This document shows positions 36,100 to 45,108 of a stretch of DNA of 64,000 nt, one piece after another. The notes beneath the pieces were generated by a model that saw only the letters and a list, made by a program, of their open reading frames with translations, was not told the origin of the DNA and searched no databases. This DNA is from FEN-1279 sp964400285 (GTDB lineage: Bacteria > Bacteroidota > Ignavibacteria > Tepidaquicellales > Tepidaquicellaceae): the NCBI GenBank assembly GCA_964400285.1, contig CAYNTK010000006.1, positions 124,001-188,000 on the forward strand, in the 5' to 3' direction. Within the stretch, counting starts at the first letter, position 1. The number at the start of each line of letters is the position of its first letter. A program made the position numbers and the translations under genes.

Positions 36100-37893
36100 A
36101 TGATTATGAAAAAAGCAATTTTACTCATAATTATTTTTTTGTTTTGCTCTCAAATCGCTTCTTCTGCAGTCATTGATACAAATCGTGTCTATGGTGTTAC
36201 AATAGATGCTATAAGTAATTTAAGTTCTATCGTTACATCTCTTTCGAGATTATGTAAAAAACCAACTACAAGAATAGTGTTCGATGAATTTGTTGCTGCC
36301 ACGACTTATCAAAATGCTGTAAATCAGATTAGCAATGTCAGTTTTATTATGGGAGAATTACTCGATAGCTATTATATGAATCAATATACTCTTTCACAAT
36401 ACGTTGCAAGAACTAATGAGTATGTGAATTTATTGGGTAACAAAGTTGATATATGGGAAGTTGGAAATGAAGTGAATGGTGAATGGCTTGGAACTATTAG
36501 TAGTGTAATTGCTAAAATAGATACAGCTTATAAAATTGTCAAGTCTCAAGGCAAAAAAACTGCAATTACACTTTACTATAATAGGGTTTGTTATGAAAAC
36601 CCTCAAAATGAAATGTTCAGGTGGGTTAATACAAACTTAAGTTCCTCATTTAGAAATGGTCTTGACTATGTATGGATTTCATATTATGAAGATGATTGCG
36701 AAAATTATCAACCTAATTGGCAGGTGGTTTTTGATAGTTTGCACATCTTGTTTCCAAATTCAAAAATTGGAATTGGTGAATGTGGAACGACAAAAGTAAA
36801 TCAAAAAGCAGATTATATTAATAGATACTATAAGATGAATATAACTACGCCCAAATATGTTGGTGGTTATTTTTGGTGGTATTATAAGCAGGATTGTGTT
36901 CCGTATACAAATACTCTTTGGACTGTTTTAAATGATGCAATTTCGAATGTTGCCCCTCCTTCTTTACAAGCGAGTCAGGTAACATATACTGCTATTTCAT
37001 CTTCATCTGTGTCTCTGAATTGGCTAAATGGTAATGGAAGTAAAGAAGTAATTTTTGTTTCCGAGGGGACATCAGGTGTTCCATCTGTACAAGATGGTTT
37101 TACTTACTTTGGGAATTCTACTTTCGGTCTTGGCTCTCAAGCGGGTATAGGGTGGTATTGTGTGTATAGCGGTCCTGCAATTTCTCCCGGTTATTTCGTA
37201 ATTAATGGTTTATCATCTTTTCAAACTTATAGAACCATGATTTTAAGCTATAATGGCAATCCCGGATTTGAAGGATATAATAAAAATTCCGTTCTTAATA
37301 ACCCTATTAACATTCAAAGTGCTATGCCCGTTGAACTTATTTCATTTACTTCTACTGTTGCAAAAAATACAGTAAAATTATTTTGGATTACTAATAAAGA
37401 AATTAATAATGCTGGCTTTTCAATTGAAAGAGCAGAATCTTATAATAAAGATTTATGGGAAAATATTGGTTTTATTAAAGGAAAAGGCACTACTAATTCT
37501 CAAACCTCTTATGAATTTGCTGACAATAATCTCTCTTTAGGAAAGTACAAATACCGATTAAAACAAAAAGATTATAATGGAAATTTTGAATATTTCTACT
37601 TGACAAATGAAATATCTATTATACCATCTTCAAAATTTGAACTTTCGCAAAACTTTCCGAATCCTTTTAATCCTGCGACTAATATCTCCTATTCTCTACC
37701 TAAAGATTGCTTTGTCAGTATTAAGATTTATGATGTGCTTGGAAAAGAAATAAAACTGCTGGTTAATGAATTTCAAAAAGCGAATATCTATTATATTAAT
37801 TTTAATGCTACAGATTTATCGTCGGGAATATACTTTTATAAAATGGTTGTTGATGAATATACAGATACAAAAAAAATGCTCTTTTTAAAATAA
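36100..37893 (+). CDS. Secreted glycoside-hydrolase-like protein (clan GH-A-type barrel) with T9SS sorting domain
   Basis: 597 aa. It has a purine-rich ribosome site (AGGGGGAA) and two possible Met starts six bases apart. Signal peptide to about residue 23. Residues 28-280 read as a TIM barrel with IWEVGNEVNGEW (candidate acid/base E124) and KIGIGECGTTK (candidate nucleophile E227), the NE...E arrangement of clan GH-A. YFWWYYKQD supplies barrel aromatic residues. A beta domain follows (about 285-405), then a strand-rich region 'PVELISFTSTVAKNTVKLFW' typical of Bacteroidota secreted proteins, and the sorting module. Substrate unknown. It is the only gene here with a sigma-54-like promoter. Confidence 0.75.
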   Translation: MIMKKAILLIIIFLFCSQIASSAVIDTNRVYGVTIDAISNLSSIVTSLSRLCKKPTTRIVFDEFVAATTYQNAVNQISNVSFIMGELLDSYYMNQYTLSQYVARTNEYVNLLGNKVDIWEVGNEVNGEWLGTISSVIAKIDTAYKIVKSQGKKTAITLYYNRVCYENPQNEMFRWVNTNLSSSFRNGLDYVWISYYEDDCENYQPNWQVVFDSLHILFPNSKIGIGECGTTKVNQKADYINRYYKMNITTPKYVGGYFWWYYKQDCVPYTNTLWTVLNDAISNVAPPSLQASQVTYTAISSSSVSLNWLNGNGSKEVIFVSEGTSGVPSVQDGFTYFGNSTFGLGSQAGIGWYCVYSGPAISPGYFVINGLSSFQTYRTMILSYNGNPGFEGYNKNSVLNNPINIQSAMPVELISFTSTVAKNTVKLFWITNKEINNAGFSIERAESYNKDLWENIGFIKGKGTTNSQTSYEFADNNLSLGKYKYRLKQKDYNGNFEYFYLTNEISIIPSSKFELSQNFPNPFNPATNISYSLPKDCFVSIKIYDVLGKEIKLLVNEFQKANIYYINFNATDLSSGIYFYKMVVDEYTDTKKMLFLK

Positions 37894-37921
37894 AGATTTC
37901 CTTTCTTTTTTGGCGAAAAAT

Positions 37922-37957
37922 AGCCCTGTTATAATTTATATAATAACAGGGCTTTAT
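37922..37957 (+). terminator. Rho-independent terminator
   Basis: AGCCCTGTTAT (37922-37932) pairs perfectly with ATAACAGGGCT (37943-37953), followed by a T-rich tract. Confidence 0.88.
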
Positions 37958-38076
37958 ATTTTAATTATAATTTATAATTATTGTAAAAAGTTAAAAATTC
38001 GCCATTAATATTTTAATTATTATTTTATATATTAACATAATAGGTTTTCTCAACTTCATAAAAAAGGAGATTTAAT

Positions 38077-39312
38077 ATGGCAGTGGATTACACAAATTTA
38101 CAAAAAATGGCTCAGCAATACCAACCACAAAAACCTATTCAACCAAATCCTCAAAAACCCAAAAGTGGTATTGGATGTGTTTTAATTGTGTTTTTTTTAG
38201 CGTTTTCTATTGCTATGGCTCTCCTTATTTATTTCTGGGTTTATCCTACTTATTTTTCTAGTGAAAGTGATAAAGAAATAACTGTTGTGGATAAAAAGAC
38301 CGGAAAAGAAAAAAGCATTTCTAAAAAATCCTCAATGGATGGTATATTAATGAGTGCAATCATTTCCCCTGATGATGAGGGGAATAATAATCTTTGGGTA
38401 ATGACTTATAAATATAAATCATCGAAATATATTATAAATACCTATATTTATAATCCCGAAAAAAATAAAATTCTTAAAAATTTTGAAACAGAATCTACGG
38501 CTTTCCCTTCGCTATCTAAACTATATTATGCGAATAAAGAAGTCTGGAAAATAAATTCATCTACTACTGGTATCGAAGCAGGTATTTATGTGTATGACCC
38601 GCTTAGTGGTGAAGAAAAACTTAATACAAGAGGTTTCTGCGATAAATATTTGCAGAGTGGTATAAGTAACTTATGGGTAATTGAAAATCCGCTTAGAATA
38701 AATATCGAAACAAAAGACGGCAGAAAACCAGTGTTCAATATAGAAGAAGGAAAAATTTATGATAATGTTTCAGATTATAGTAAGACAAAAAAAGACGATA
38801 AAGAAATAATAAGTATTTTTTCACTTGGGGTAGAAAAAAGCGGAGAAGAAGCAAGGAAAAAACTTTATCTTGTTACAGGTCCTAAATCTAATCTTCAAGA
38901 AAAAAATATTTCAGAATCTTATTTCAGCAACCCATCCACTCTTAAATTTTTTACGAAATCAGAGGCAAAACCTTTAAATGACAAGGTATATCTGGAAGGT
39001 ATTATGCCATATCAAGATGATGAGTGTTGCTTTGTTTTTCATCAAACCCAAACAGGTAATGAAGCTGAAAGAATTTTGACCTGCATAGACAAAAAAGGAA
39101 ATACTCTCTGGTCTGTTTCTACTGAGGATGATTTGTTCCCAAGTCTTAAAGCAACTCAAAAAGATGCATTCTCGACTATGTTTTTTATTAAAAACAATAT
39201 TCATGTATTTCGTTCCAATGAATTAGTTTTGTTTGTTTATGATAGATATGGGTTTATTGGATTTGATTTTCAAACAGGAGAAAAACAGTTTGACCAGATT
39301 TTATCTAAATAA
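38077..39312 (+). CDS. Single-pass membrane protein with large extracytoplasmic domain, unknown function
   Basis: 411 aa. A good Shine-Dalgarno AGGAGA sits 6 bp before the ATG, unusual for this window. A proline/glutamine-rich cytoplasmic start (QQYQPQKPIQPNPQKPKSG) precedes one transmembrane helix (about residues 29-52, CVLIVFFLAFSIAMALLIYFW). The remaining 350 residues contain repeated short beta-strand pairs (NLWVMTYKYKSSKY, EVWKINSS, NLWVIENPL, NTLWSVSTEDDL) that look like a propeller read-out of stored values. No family recognised. Confidence 0.6.
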   Translation: MAVDYTNLQKMAQQYQPQKPIQPNPQKPKSGIGCVLIVFFLAFSIAMALLIYFWVYPTYFSSESDKEITVVDKKTGKEKSISKKSSMDGILMSAIISPDDEGNNNLWVMTYKYKSSKYIINTYIYNPEKNKILKNFETESTAFPSLSKLYYANKEVWKINSSTTGIEAGIYVYDPLSGEEKLNTRGFCDKYLQSGISNLWVIENPLRINIETKDGRKPVFNIEEGKIYDNVSDYSKTKKDDKEIISIFSLGVEKSGEEARKKLYLVTGPKSNLQEKNISESYFSNPSTLKFFTKSEAKPLNDKVYLEGIMPYQDDECCFVFHQTQTGNEAERILTCIDKKGNTLWSVSTEDDLFPSLKATQKDAFSTMFFIKNNIHVFRSNELVLFVYDRYGFIGFDFQTGEKQFDQILSK

Positions 39313-39518
39313 TTTTATAAACCTGTTCTGTAATTTTAAAAATATTTTTTTAAGGTATTTGCGGTAAATTCGGTTTTAGTAAAAAATTTTATATTACCTT
39401 TATCGAGCATCTCATATATCTATATTTATTTATGCCATACTTATTTAAGGACTTGTTTTTAATTTTTATTTTTATTCTATTATGTTACTTTTTACAAAAT
39501 ATAAAACAGGAGAAATAA

Positions 39519-40016
39519 ATGTCAATTGCACAAAAATTTTTACAGGAATTAAAGCAAGAAGCCGAATCAACAAGAAAATTACTCGAAAGAGTACCTCTCG
39601 AAAAAGGAGACTGGAAACCTCATGAAAAAAGTATGCCATTAAATCGTTTAGCAGGTCACGTTGCAGAAAATTTTGAATGGATTGCTGATACAATAAATTC
39701 GGATGAATTGGATTTTGCTAAAATTCCTTTCGAGCCTTTTATGCCTAAAACCACTGAAGAATTAATGAAATTCTTTAATGAGTCGAAATCTAAAGCAGAG
39801 AAAGCTCTAGCGAGTTGCAGCGATGAAGAAATGATGAAAAACTGGACTATGAGAAACGGAGAAGAAATATATTTTTCAATGCCAAGAGTAGCTGTAATCA
39901 GGTGTTTTTGTATTAACCATATGATTCATCATAGAGGACAATTAACTGTATATTTGAGATTTCTGAATGTTCCGCTTCCTGGGATATACGGTCCTTCTGC
40001 AGATGAACAGGTGTAA
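39519..40016 (+). CDS. DinB-family metal-dependent protein
   Basis: 165 aa four-helix bundle of the DinB/YfiT type, preceded by an AGGAGA ribosome site. The three metal-binding histidines are in NRLAGHVAENFEWI and in INHMIHHRGQLTVYLR. Members are bacillithiol- or mycothiol-dependent transferases or nucleases, but most have no known substrate. Cytoplasmic. Stand-alone gene with a hairpin terminator downstream. Confidence 0.92.
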   Translation: MSIAQKFLQELKQEAESTRKLLERVPLEKGDWKPHEKSMPLNRLAGHVAENFEWIADTINSDELDFAKIPFEPFMPKTTEELMKFFNESKSKAEKALASCSDEEMMKNWTMRNGEEIYFSMPRVAVIRCFCINHMIHHRGQLTVYLRFLNVPLPGIYGPSADEQV

Positions 40017-40030
40017 TTAAATTTAAGTTA

Positions 40031-40078
40031 ATTCGCAGAGTTTCTTTATGAATAATCTCTGCGAATGTTTTAAAAATT
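40031..40078 (+). terminator. Hairpin terminator between convergent genes
   Basis: ATTCGCAGAG (40031-40040) pairs with CTCTGCGAAT (40057-40066) and is followed by a T-rich segment. Confidence 0.75.
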
Positions 40079-40079
40079 T

Positions 40080-41177
40080 TTATTTAATAAGTATCATCTT
40101 TTTTGTTTCTGAAAAATCTCCTGCCTCGAATTTATAAAAATAAACTCCAGAACTATAATCCGAACCGTCGAATTCGATTTCATATTCACCAGGTTGTAAT
40201 TTTTCGTTTACCAATGTTGCGACTTCTTTTCCAAGTATATCATAAATTTTCAGAGAAGTAAATCCTGAATCTTTAATTTTAAATCTTATTATCGTGCTTG
40301 GGTTAAAAGGGTTCGGGTAATTCTGAAAAAGAGAATATGAATTTAGTATTTCCGATGAAGTTTGGTTTATTGAAGTAAAAGGGAAAGATACAACACACAT
40401 CACGGAAACCACGGAATTGGTAAAGGGGAATGACCCGATTTGAGTTGCTCCATTAAAATTGGAATCGAGTTGCCTCAGTATTGAGGAAGTAGCGCAATAG
40501 AATTTCCAATCAGACCTATCAAAAGCGCCTTCATCCGTAATACTTGTAGTGAAACCTGAATGACCGACAAATGTTGACATTCCGTTAGTTTTATTAATTC
40601 TATAGATATTTCCACTGATATGGTCGATAACAAATAAAATTCCGGTTCTATTAAATCCCCCAACGGTTATTCCCGGGCAGGTTGTATTCGAAGCACCAAT
40701 TGTAGTGAGGGCTTTTGTAGTCCAGTTTAATGAGTAAAGTTGAGATGACGAAAAAGATGAAGTTGCACTTACTATAAAAAATTTATTGGTTGTATGGTCC
40801 CATTCCATTAAGGTAATAGAATGACCCGGTAAGATTCCCGTTATATTACCAAGGTTTGTAACAGCACCTGTTGTTGTATCTACCTGAAAAACCGCATTTG
40901 TGCCATTAGTTTCTGCAACATAGAAATTCCAGACACCTGTTGGGTTTGCCCAGTCACCCACGCTAAAAAAATTCGGTTTTATCGTACCTATTACTGTAAC
41001 GGTAGAAGGTGTACCTAATTTGAATTTAAATAATTCACAAGATGATGTATTTATCGCGTGGTATCCGAAAGCAGTATTATTTAAGTTTTGTAAACCAGAA
41101 CCCGATTCGTTGGCGAGCAAATTAATGCTGAAAAACAAAATCAGCAATAAAATTTTAAAGTCTAATTTTCTTTTCAT
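40080..41177 (-). CDS. Secreted protein with propeller-like repeats and T9SS sorting domain
   Basis: 365 aa. Signal peptide (KRKLDFKILLLILFFSINLLANE). Residues 30-275 contain four or five short repeats built on 'xxLYSLNWTTKALTTIG', 'IYRINKTNGMSTFVG' and 'FQVDTTTGAVTNLGN', the T-G/IG pattern of DUF4394-like beta-propellers. The sorting module (NYPNPFNPSTIIRF, FTSLKIYDILGKEVATLVNE, SSGVYFYKFEAGDFSETKK) is nearly the same sequence as in the protein encoded at 42557. First of three head-to-tail minus-strand genes. Confidence 0.8.
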   Translation of the reverse strand: MKRKLDFKILLLILFFSINLLANESGSGLQNLNNTAFGYHAINTSSCELFKFKLGTPSTVTVIGTIKPNFFSVGDWANPTGVWNFYVAETNGTNAVFQVDTTTGAVTNLGNITGILPGHSITLMEWDHTTNKFFIVSATSSFSSSQLYSLNWTTKALTTIGASNTTCPGITVGGFNRTGILFVIDHISGNIYRINKTNGMSTFVGHSGFTTSITDEGAFDRSDWKFYCATSSILRQLDSNFNGATQIGSFPFTNSVVSVMCVVSFPFTSINQTSSEILNSYSLFQNYPNPFNPSTIIRFKIKDSGFTSLKIYDILGKEVATLVNEKLQPGEYEIEFDGSDYSSGVYFYKFEAGDFSETKKMILIK

Positions 41178-41261
41178 ATTATCTTATTTTTAAATTTTTA
41201 AAATAATTATTCTTTTAATATTTCCGATTAAGAGCATCGGGACTTTTATAAATAGTTATCG

Positions 41262-42545
41262 CTATTTTATCATTAGCATTTTCTTTGTTTCGGAGAAATC
41301 CCCCGAGACTAATTTATAAAAATATACTCCCGAATTAAAATTTGAAGCATCGAAGGTTGCTTCATATTCACCGGGTTGTAATTTTTCATTTACTAAAATT
41401 GCGATTTCTTTTCCAAGAATATTATATACTGATAACTTTATTTGCCTTATACTTGATACTTTAAACTTAATATTCGTTTTTGGATTAAACGGATTAGGAT
41501 AGTTTTGAAATAATTTATATTCCGCCGGTAAAATATTTTTTTCTTTTTTTAAACCTGTTGTAGTAAATAATTTTTTATAAATACCTGAAGACGAAGTAGC
41601 AACATATAAATTATTATCGTATTTACTAAAGATTAAATCTATCATATTCGGACCTGGAAATGAGCCGGTTGAATCAACCCAGGTTAATCCCGAGTTTGTA
41701 GAAAATAAAATTTTATAAGGTGAAAATGTTATGCTTGCTGCTATATCTGGATAATTTGGATGAAATATAATTCTCCTGCAAGTTGTGCTATAAACCTGAA
41801 CCCAATTTTGCCCTCCGTCTATTGAGCGGTAAATTCCATTATCATTTGAGGTTAATAGTATTTGCGGATTAAAAGGGTTAACTGTTACACAGTAGCAACC
41901 TAAAGAAGAAGGAAGACCATTATAAGAAGAAACCCAACTTTCACCATAATCAGTAGATTTAGTAATTTTTCCGTCTCCTGATACATAGCATATATTTGTA
42001 TTTATTGGATTAAAAGCGATTTCTGTCATAGCGGTATGTAAATATCCGTATACTAAATTCCAGTTTGCTCCGCCATTTATGGATTTTACAAGGTCTCCCG
42101 GAGTAATATCGCTCCAACCACAAGCCAGTAATGTATCAGGATAATTAGGGCAATGTTTTATATCGGTAAATTTCCCCCCTTGTGAGTTTATTACGATTGT
42201 TCCTTGAACGCTGAAATTATCATTAAGCTCTATATAACCTTTGAAAAACGCATTTACTCTTCCTGTTAATACTCTTGAATATCTTCCGGGAACGGTCGAA
42301 ACCGACCAGACTGTTCTCCCAATATATCCTGTCATTTCTTTTACCACCCATTGTGTTGAGTAAAGAGAATAAAATCTATAACCCTCAACAGTCCCTACAT
42401 ACAAAGTATCGTTATTTAAGTTAAAATGGAGACGGTATAAAGTTGTTCCAGTTGCTCCAATATTTACCCAATTACTTTGTGAAACTGAACATTGTACAAT
42501 TATTAGTGAAGAAATATAAACTAAAAAAACTAATACTTTTTTCAT
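41262..42545 (-). CDS. Secreted BNR/sortilin-like propeller protein with T9SS sorting domain
   Basis: 427 aa. Signal sequence to about residue 20 (LIIVQCSVSQS; a Cys at 19 could be lipidated). Residues 25-330 carry sialidase/Vps10-type repeats with D/S-xG-xxW boxes (KSINGGANWNLVY, KSTDYGESWVSS, RSIDGGQNWVQV, FSTNSGLTWVDS). The sorting module has NYPNPFNPKTNIKFKV and NSGVYFYKLVSGDFSETKK. It lies 11 bp upstream (minus strand) of the next gene's stop, probably one transcript. Confidence 0.85.
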   Translation of the reverse strand: MKKVLVFLVYISSLIIVQCSVSQSNWVNIGATGTTLYRLHFNLNNDTLYVGTVEGYRFYSLYSTQWVVKEMTGYIGRTVWSVSTVPGRYSRVLTGRVNAFFKGYIELNDNFSVQGTIVINSQGGKFTDIKHCPNYPDTLLACGWSDITPGDLVKSINGGANWNLVYGYLHTAMTEIAFNPINTNICYVSGDGKITKSTDYGESWVSSYNGLPSSLGCYCVTVNPFNPQILLTSNDNGIYRSIDGGQNWVQVYSTTCRRIIFHPNYPDIAASITFSPYKILFSTNSGLTWVDSTGSFPGPNMIDLIFSKYDNNLYVATSSSGIYKKLFTTTGLKKEKNILPAEYKLFQNYPNPFNPKTNIKFKVSSIRQIKLSVYNILGKEIAILVNEKLQPGEYEATFDASNFNSGVYFYKLVSGDFSETKKMLMIK

Positions 42546-42556
42546 TTGAAAAAGAA

Positions 42557-44242
42557 TTATTTTATTAAAATCATTTTTTTTGTTTCTGAAAAATTGCCAG
42601 TACTTAGTTTATAAAAATATATTCCCGAAATAAAATTTGTGCCATCAAAATTTATTTCATATTCACCTTGTTGTAGTTTTTCGTTAATCAGTGTTTCCAG
42701 TTCTTTTCCAAGTATATCATAAATTTTCAGTGATGTAAATTCTGAATCTTTAATTTTAAATTTTATATTTGTGTTTGGATTAAACGGATTTGGATAATTC
42801 TGATAAAGCTTGTCTTCATAAGGGATTTCAGAAATATTTTTATTAATCCCCACCACAAAATTATTTTTAAATACATAGTTTCCAATTGATGTGTTATCCC
42901 AATTCGATACAGCAAAATCGAGACTGTGCGATGCTATGTATTTAACTGAAACAGCAACTGAACTTGCAGGAGCATTTTTAAAAATTATCCAGCCGTTTTC
43001 AAGATTAAAACAATAATCACTCACAGGAATAATGTTTGTTCCAAATTTTGCCCATACAATTTTTTGTAATGGACTTCTATTTAGATAAAATAATTTGTTA
43101 ATTCCATTCCCTGTAAAGTTAGCTGTTAAAGTGTCAAGCCCGTCATTATTATAATCAGCACATTTGATAGCTTCAACCACACTGCTTGTAGCAGAGGTCC
43201 ATTGTGGTGTCGTTTGAAATGTTCCGTTTGTATTTTTATAAATGTAACAAGGTTTCCACCAACCACCTGTAATTAAATCTTTCCATCCATCGAAATCTAT
43301 ATCGGCAAGAATTATTCCAGAACCATATCCCGAAAAACTTGAAGACCAATATGGTGTGGTATTTAATGTTGTTCCAGTGTTTAAATAAATTTTAAATTTT
43401 CCCGTTCCCCCCAGTTGATTATTATCTGCAATTGCTAAATCGATATTATTATCATTATTCACATCTGAAAGAAAAAGTGAATTCGAATATGGACTTGCAT
43501 CCGTCGAAGTCCAGTAAGGGGTTCGCCCTATGGAATCTCCATAATTAAAGTAACCTATAGATGGACCACGCTCGCAAGTAAATATTAATTCTAGTTTCCC
43601 ATCTTTATTTAAATCTGCCCAGTCAACATCCATACCATAAGTGGAATTCAAACTTTTCCAGTATGGAAGAGTTTGAATAGATCCATTCACATTTTTGTAA
43701 ATTCTCATTTGGTCGGAATGCAAGTTATAACTTTCCCCACAAGCAACGGCAAGGTCTAAATATCCATCATTATCCGCATCGCCAAATGCACAACTAAACG
43801 TATACATTGAATCTGCCGATATCCAAGTCGGATTTGAGCTTAAAGTCCCATTATTATTTGTATAAATTTTTACTTTTCCTTTTGAGCCAAATCCTGCAGC
43901 ACCAAGATAAACCGAGACAGCAACATCTATCCAACCGTCATTATTTATATCACCCAAAGATAAATGTCCGTGATAATCTATATCAGCAGATTGCCAACCT
44001 GGAGTTGTGGAAAGTGTTCCTGCATTATTAAAATAAACCGTTACGTATTGTCTATACATATCGTTTCCATTTGCAATCACTAGGTCCATCCATCCATCAT
44101 TGTTGATATCAGCCCACCCGCATCCTGTAGAAGTTTTAGGAAAATTTGTTGAAATCCAAGTTGGCGTTGTGTTAAAAGGGATTTGAGAAAATGAAAAGTT
44201 TTTAATTATTAAAACAATAATAAGGATATTAAAAAACTTCAT
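42557..44242 (-). CDS. Secreted seven-bladed FG-GAP/VCBS propeller with T9SS sorting domain
   Basis: 561 aa. Signal peptide to IKNFSFSQ. Seven calcium-type DxNxDGxxD loops are visible (DINNDGWMDL, DINNDGWIDV, DADNDGYLDL, DLNKDGKLEL, DVNNDNNIDL, DIDFDGWKDL, DYNNDGLDTL), matching a seven-bladed integrin-alpha-like FG-GAP propeller. It ends with a beta region (about 390-475) and the sorting module. Probable extracellular Ca2+-dependent binding protein. A hairpin terminator lies 66-107 bp before its start on the same strand (see findings). Confidence 0.88.
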   Translation of the reverse strand: MKFFNILIIVLIIKNFSFSQIPFNTTPTWISTNFPKTSTGCGWADINNDGWMDLVIANGNDMYRQYVTVYFNNAGTLSTTPGWQSADIDYHGHLSLGDINNDGWIDVAVSVYLGAAGFGSKGKVKIYTNNNGTLSSNPTWISADSMYTFSCAFGDADNDGYLDLAVACGESYNLHSDQMRIYKNVNGSIQTLPYWKSLNSTYGMDVDWADLNKDGKLELIFTCERGPSIGYFNYGDSIGRTPYWTSTDASPYSNSLFLSDVNNDNNIDLAIADNNQLGGTGKFKIYLNTGTTLNTTPYWSSSFSGYGSGIILADIDFDGWKDLITGGWWKPCYIYKNTNGTFQTTPQWTSATSSVVEAIKCADYNNDGLDTLTANFTGNGINKLFYLNRSPLQKIVWAKFGTNIIPVSDYCFNLENGWIIFKNAPASSVAVSVKYIASHSLDFAVSNWDNTSIGNYVFKNNFVVGINKNISEIPYEDKLYQNYPNPFNPNTNIKFKIKDSEFTSLKIYDILGKELETLINEKLQQGEYEINFDGTNFISGIYFYKLSTGNFSETKKMILIK

Positions 44243-44307
44243 AAGGTTTTTCTTTTAAAATAAATCAAAAAAAATTAAAAAGTGATATAAAATTTTTTGA
44301 TAATATT

Positions 44308-44349
44308 AAAAAAAACAGGCTTTTAATTTTTTTTTTAATAAAAGCCTGT
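44308..44349 (-). terminator. Terminator-like hairpin upstream of a minus-strand gene
   Basis: ACAGGCTTTT (44315-44324) pairs perfectly with AAAAGCCTGT (44340-44349). On the minus strand eight T follow. No gene ends here on that strand, so it is either a leader attenuator of the gene starting at 44242 or the end of an unannotated RNA. Confidence 0.65.
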
Positions 44350-44628
44350 GGTTTATTCTATCGGAGGTAGTGAGAGAATAAAAAAATGCTTAAAAATATT
44401 TTACCTATTCTTCTGCTAAAAATCTTTAAAGTTTGGAAATTCTTTCTATGAATAAGAATTTTAAAAACCTTAAGGTAAGTAATATTACAAAGCAGTTAAT
44501 AAATAGTAAATTTTGTTTTCATAGCTTTGCAAATTACCAAACTCTATATATAGGACGTAAAGAAAGCAAAAAAGTTGCAGAATTATGAATAAAAATTATA
44601 TTGAATATTATGTTTTTAATTTTTAATT

Positions 44629-44652
44629 TAATGATACCTAAAGGTATCATTA
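44629..44652 (+). promoter_or_regulatory. Perfect palindrome touching the Rrf2 start codon (probable operator)
   Basis: TAATGATACC-TAAA-GGTATCATTA, a perfect 10-bp inverted repeat with a 4-nt centre, ends directly before the ATG at 44653. Position and symmetry suit autorepression by the dimeric Rrf2 protein. It would also cover the ribosome-binding region. Confidence 0.7.
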
Positions 44653-45108
44653 ATGAATTTAACTAAAACCTCACAATACGCATTAAAGATTTTGAATTAT
44701 ATGGTAATAAACGAAGGGAATGTCTTTACCGCTCAAAGTCTTCACAATAAACTAAAAATACCACACCAATATCTTAGAAGGTTACTTACAAAACTATCAA
44801 ATAAGGGGTTAATAAAAGGAGGAAAAGGAAGAGGAGGAGGTTATTTAATTGCAAAAAATTATGATTCGATTTTTTTAGCTGATATATTAAAAGCAACTGG
44901 TGAATCCGAAATATTTAATTCATGTATTTTCGGTTTTTCAGATTGTTTACTTGCGAAAAAATGTATTATTCATGACAAATGGTCAGAAGCAAGAGAAATT
45001 GTTACTCAAGTTTTACAAACAACTAATTTAGGACATTTAAAAAAAGATAAATTAAATAATTTTAAAAACAAAAATTTAAAAACCAAAAAGAAAAAAAATT
45101 ATGGTTGA
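44653..45108 (+). CDS. Rrf2-family transcriptional regulator (NsrR/IscR-like) with three cysteines
   Basis: 151 aa. The start MNLTKTSQYALKILNYM, the winged-helix segment IPHQYLRRLLTKLSNKGLIKGGKGRGGGYLIAK, and ADILKATGE are typical of Rrf2 proteins. The cluster region has C91, C98 and C104 (C-x6-C-x5-C), close to the three-cysteine [Fe-S]-binding arrangement of NsrR (C-x4-C-x5-C) and IscR. It is followed by the two-subunit haem-copper gene pair; the downstream start overlaps its end by 8 bp. NO or redox sensing is inferred from the neighbours. Confidence 0.9.
   Translation: MNLTKTSQYALKILNYMVINEGNVFTAQSLHNKLKIPHQYLRRLLTKLSNKGLIKGGKGRGGGYLIAKNYDSIFLADILKATGESEIFNSCIFGFSDCLLAKKCIIHDKWSEAREIVTQVLQTTNLGHLKKDKLNNFKNKNLKTKKKKNYG

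Larger units (their letters stand above)
44243..44652. other. 410-bp gene-free stretch between divergent genes
   Basis: Contains a hairpin with T run on the minus strand (44308-44349) and the operator palindrome before the Rrf2 gene (44629-44652). No credible small protein was seen. Confidence 0.7.
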
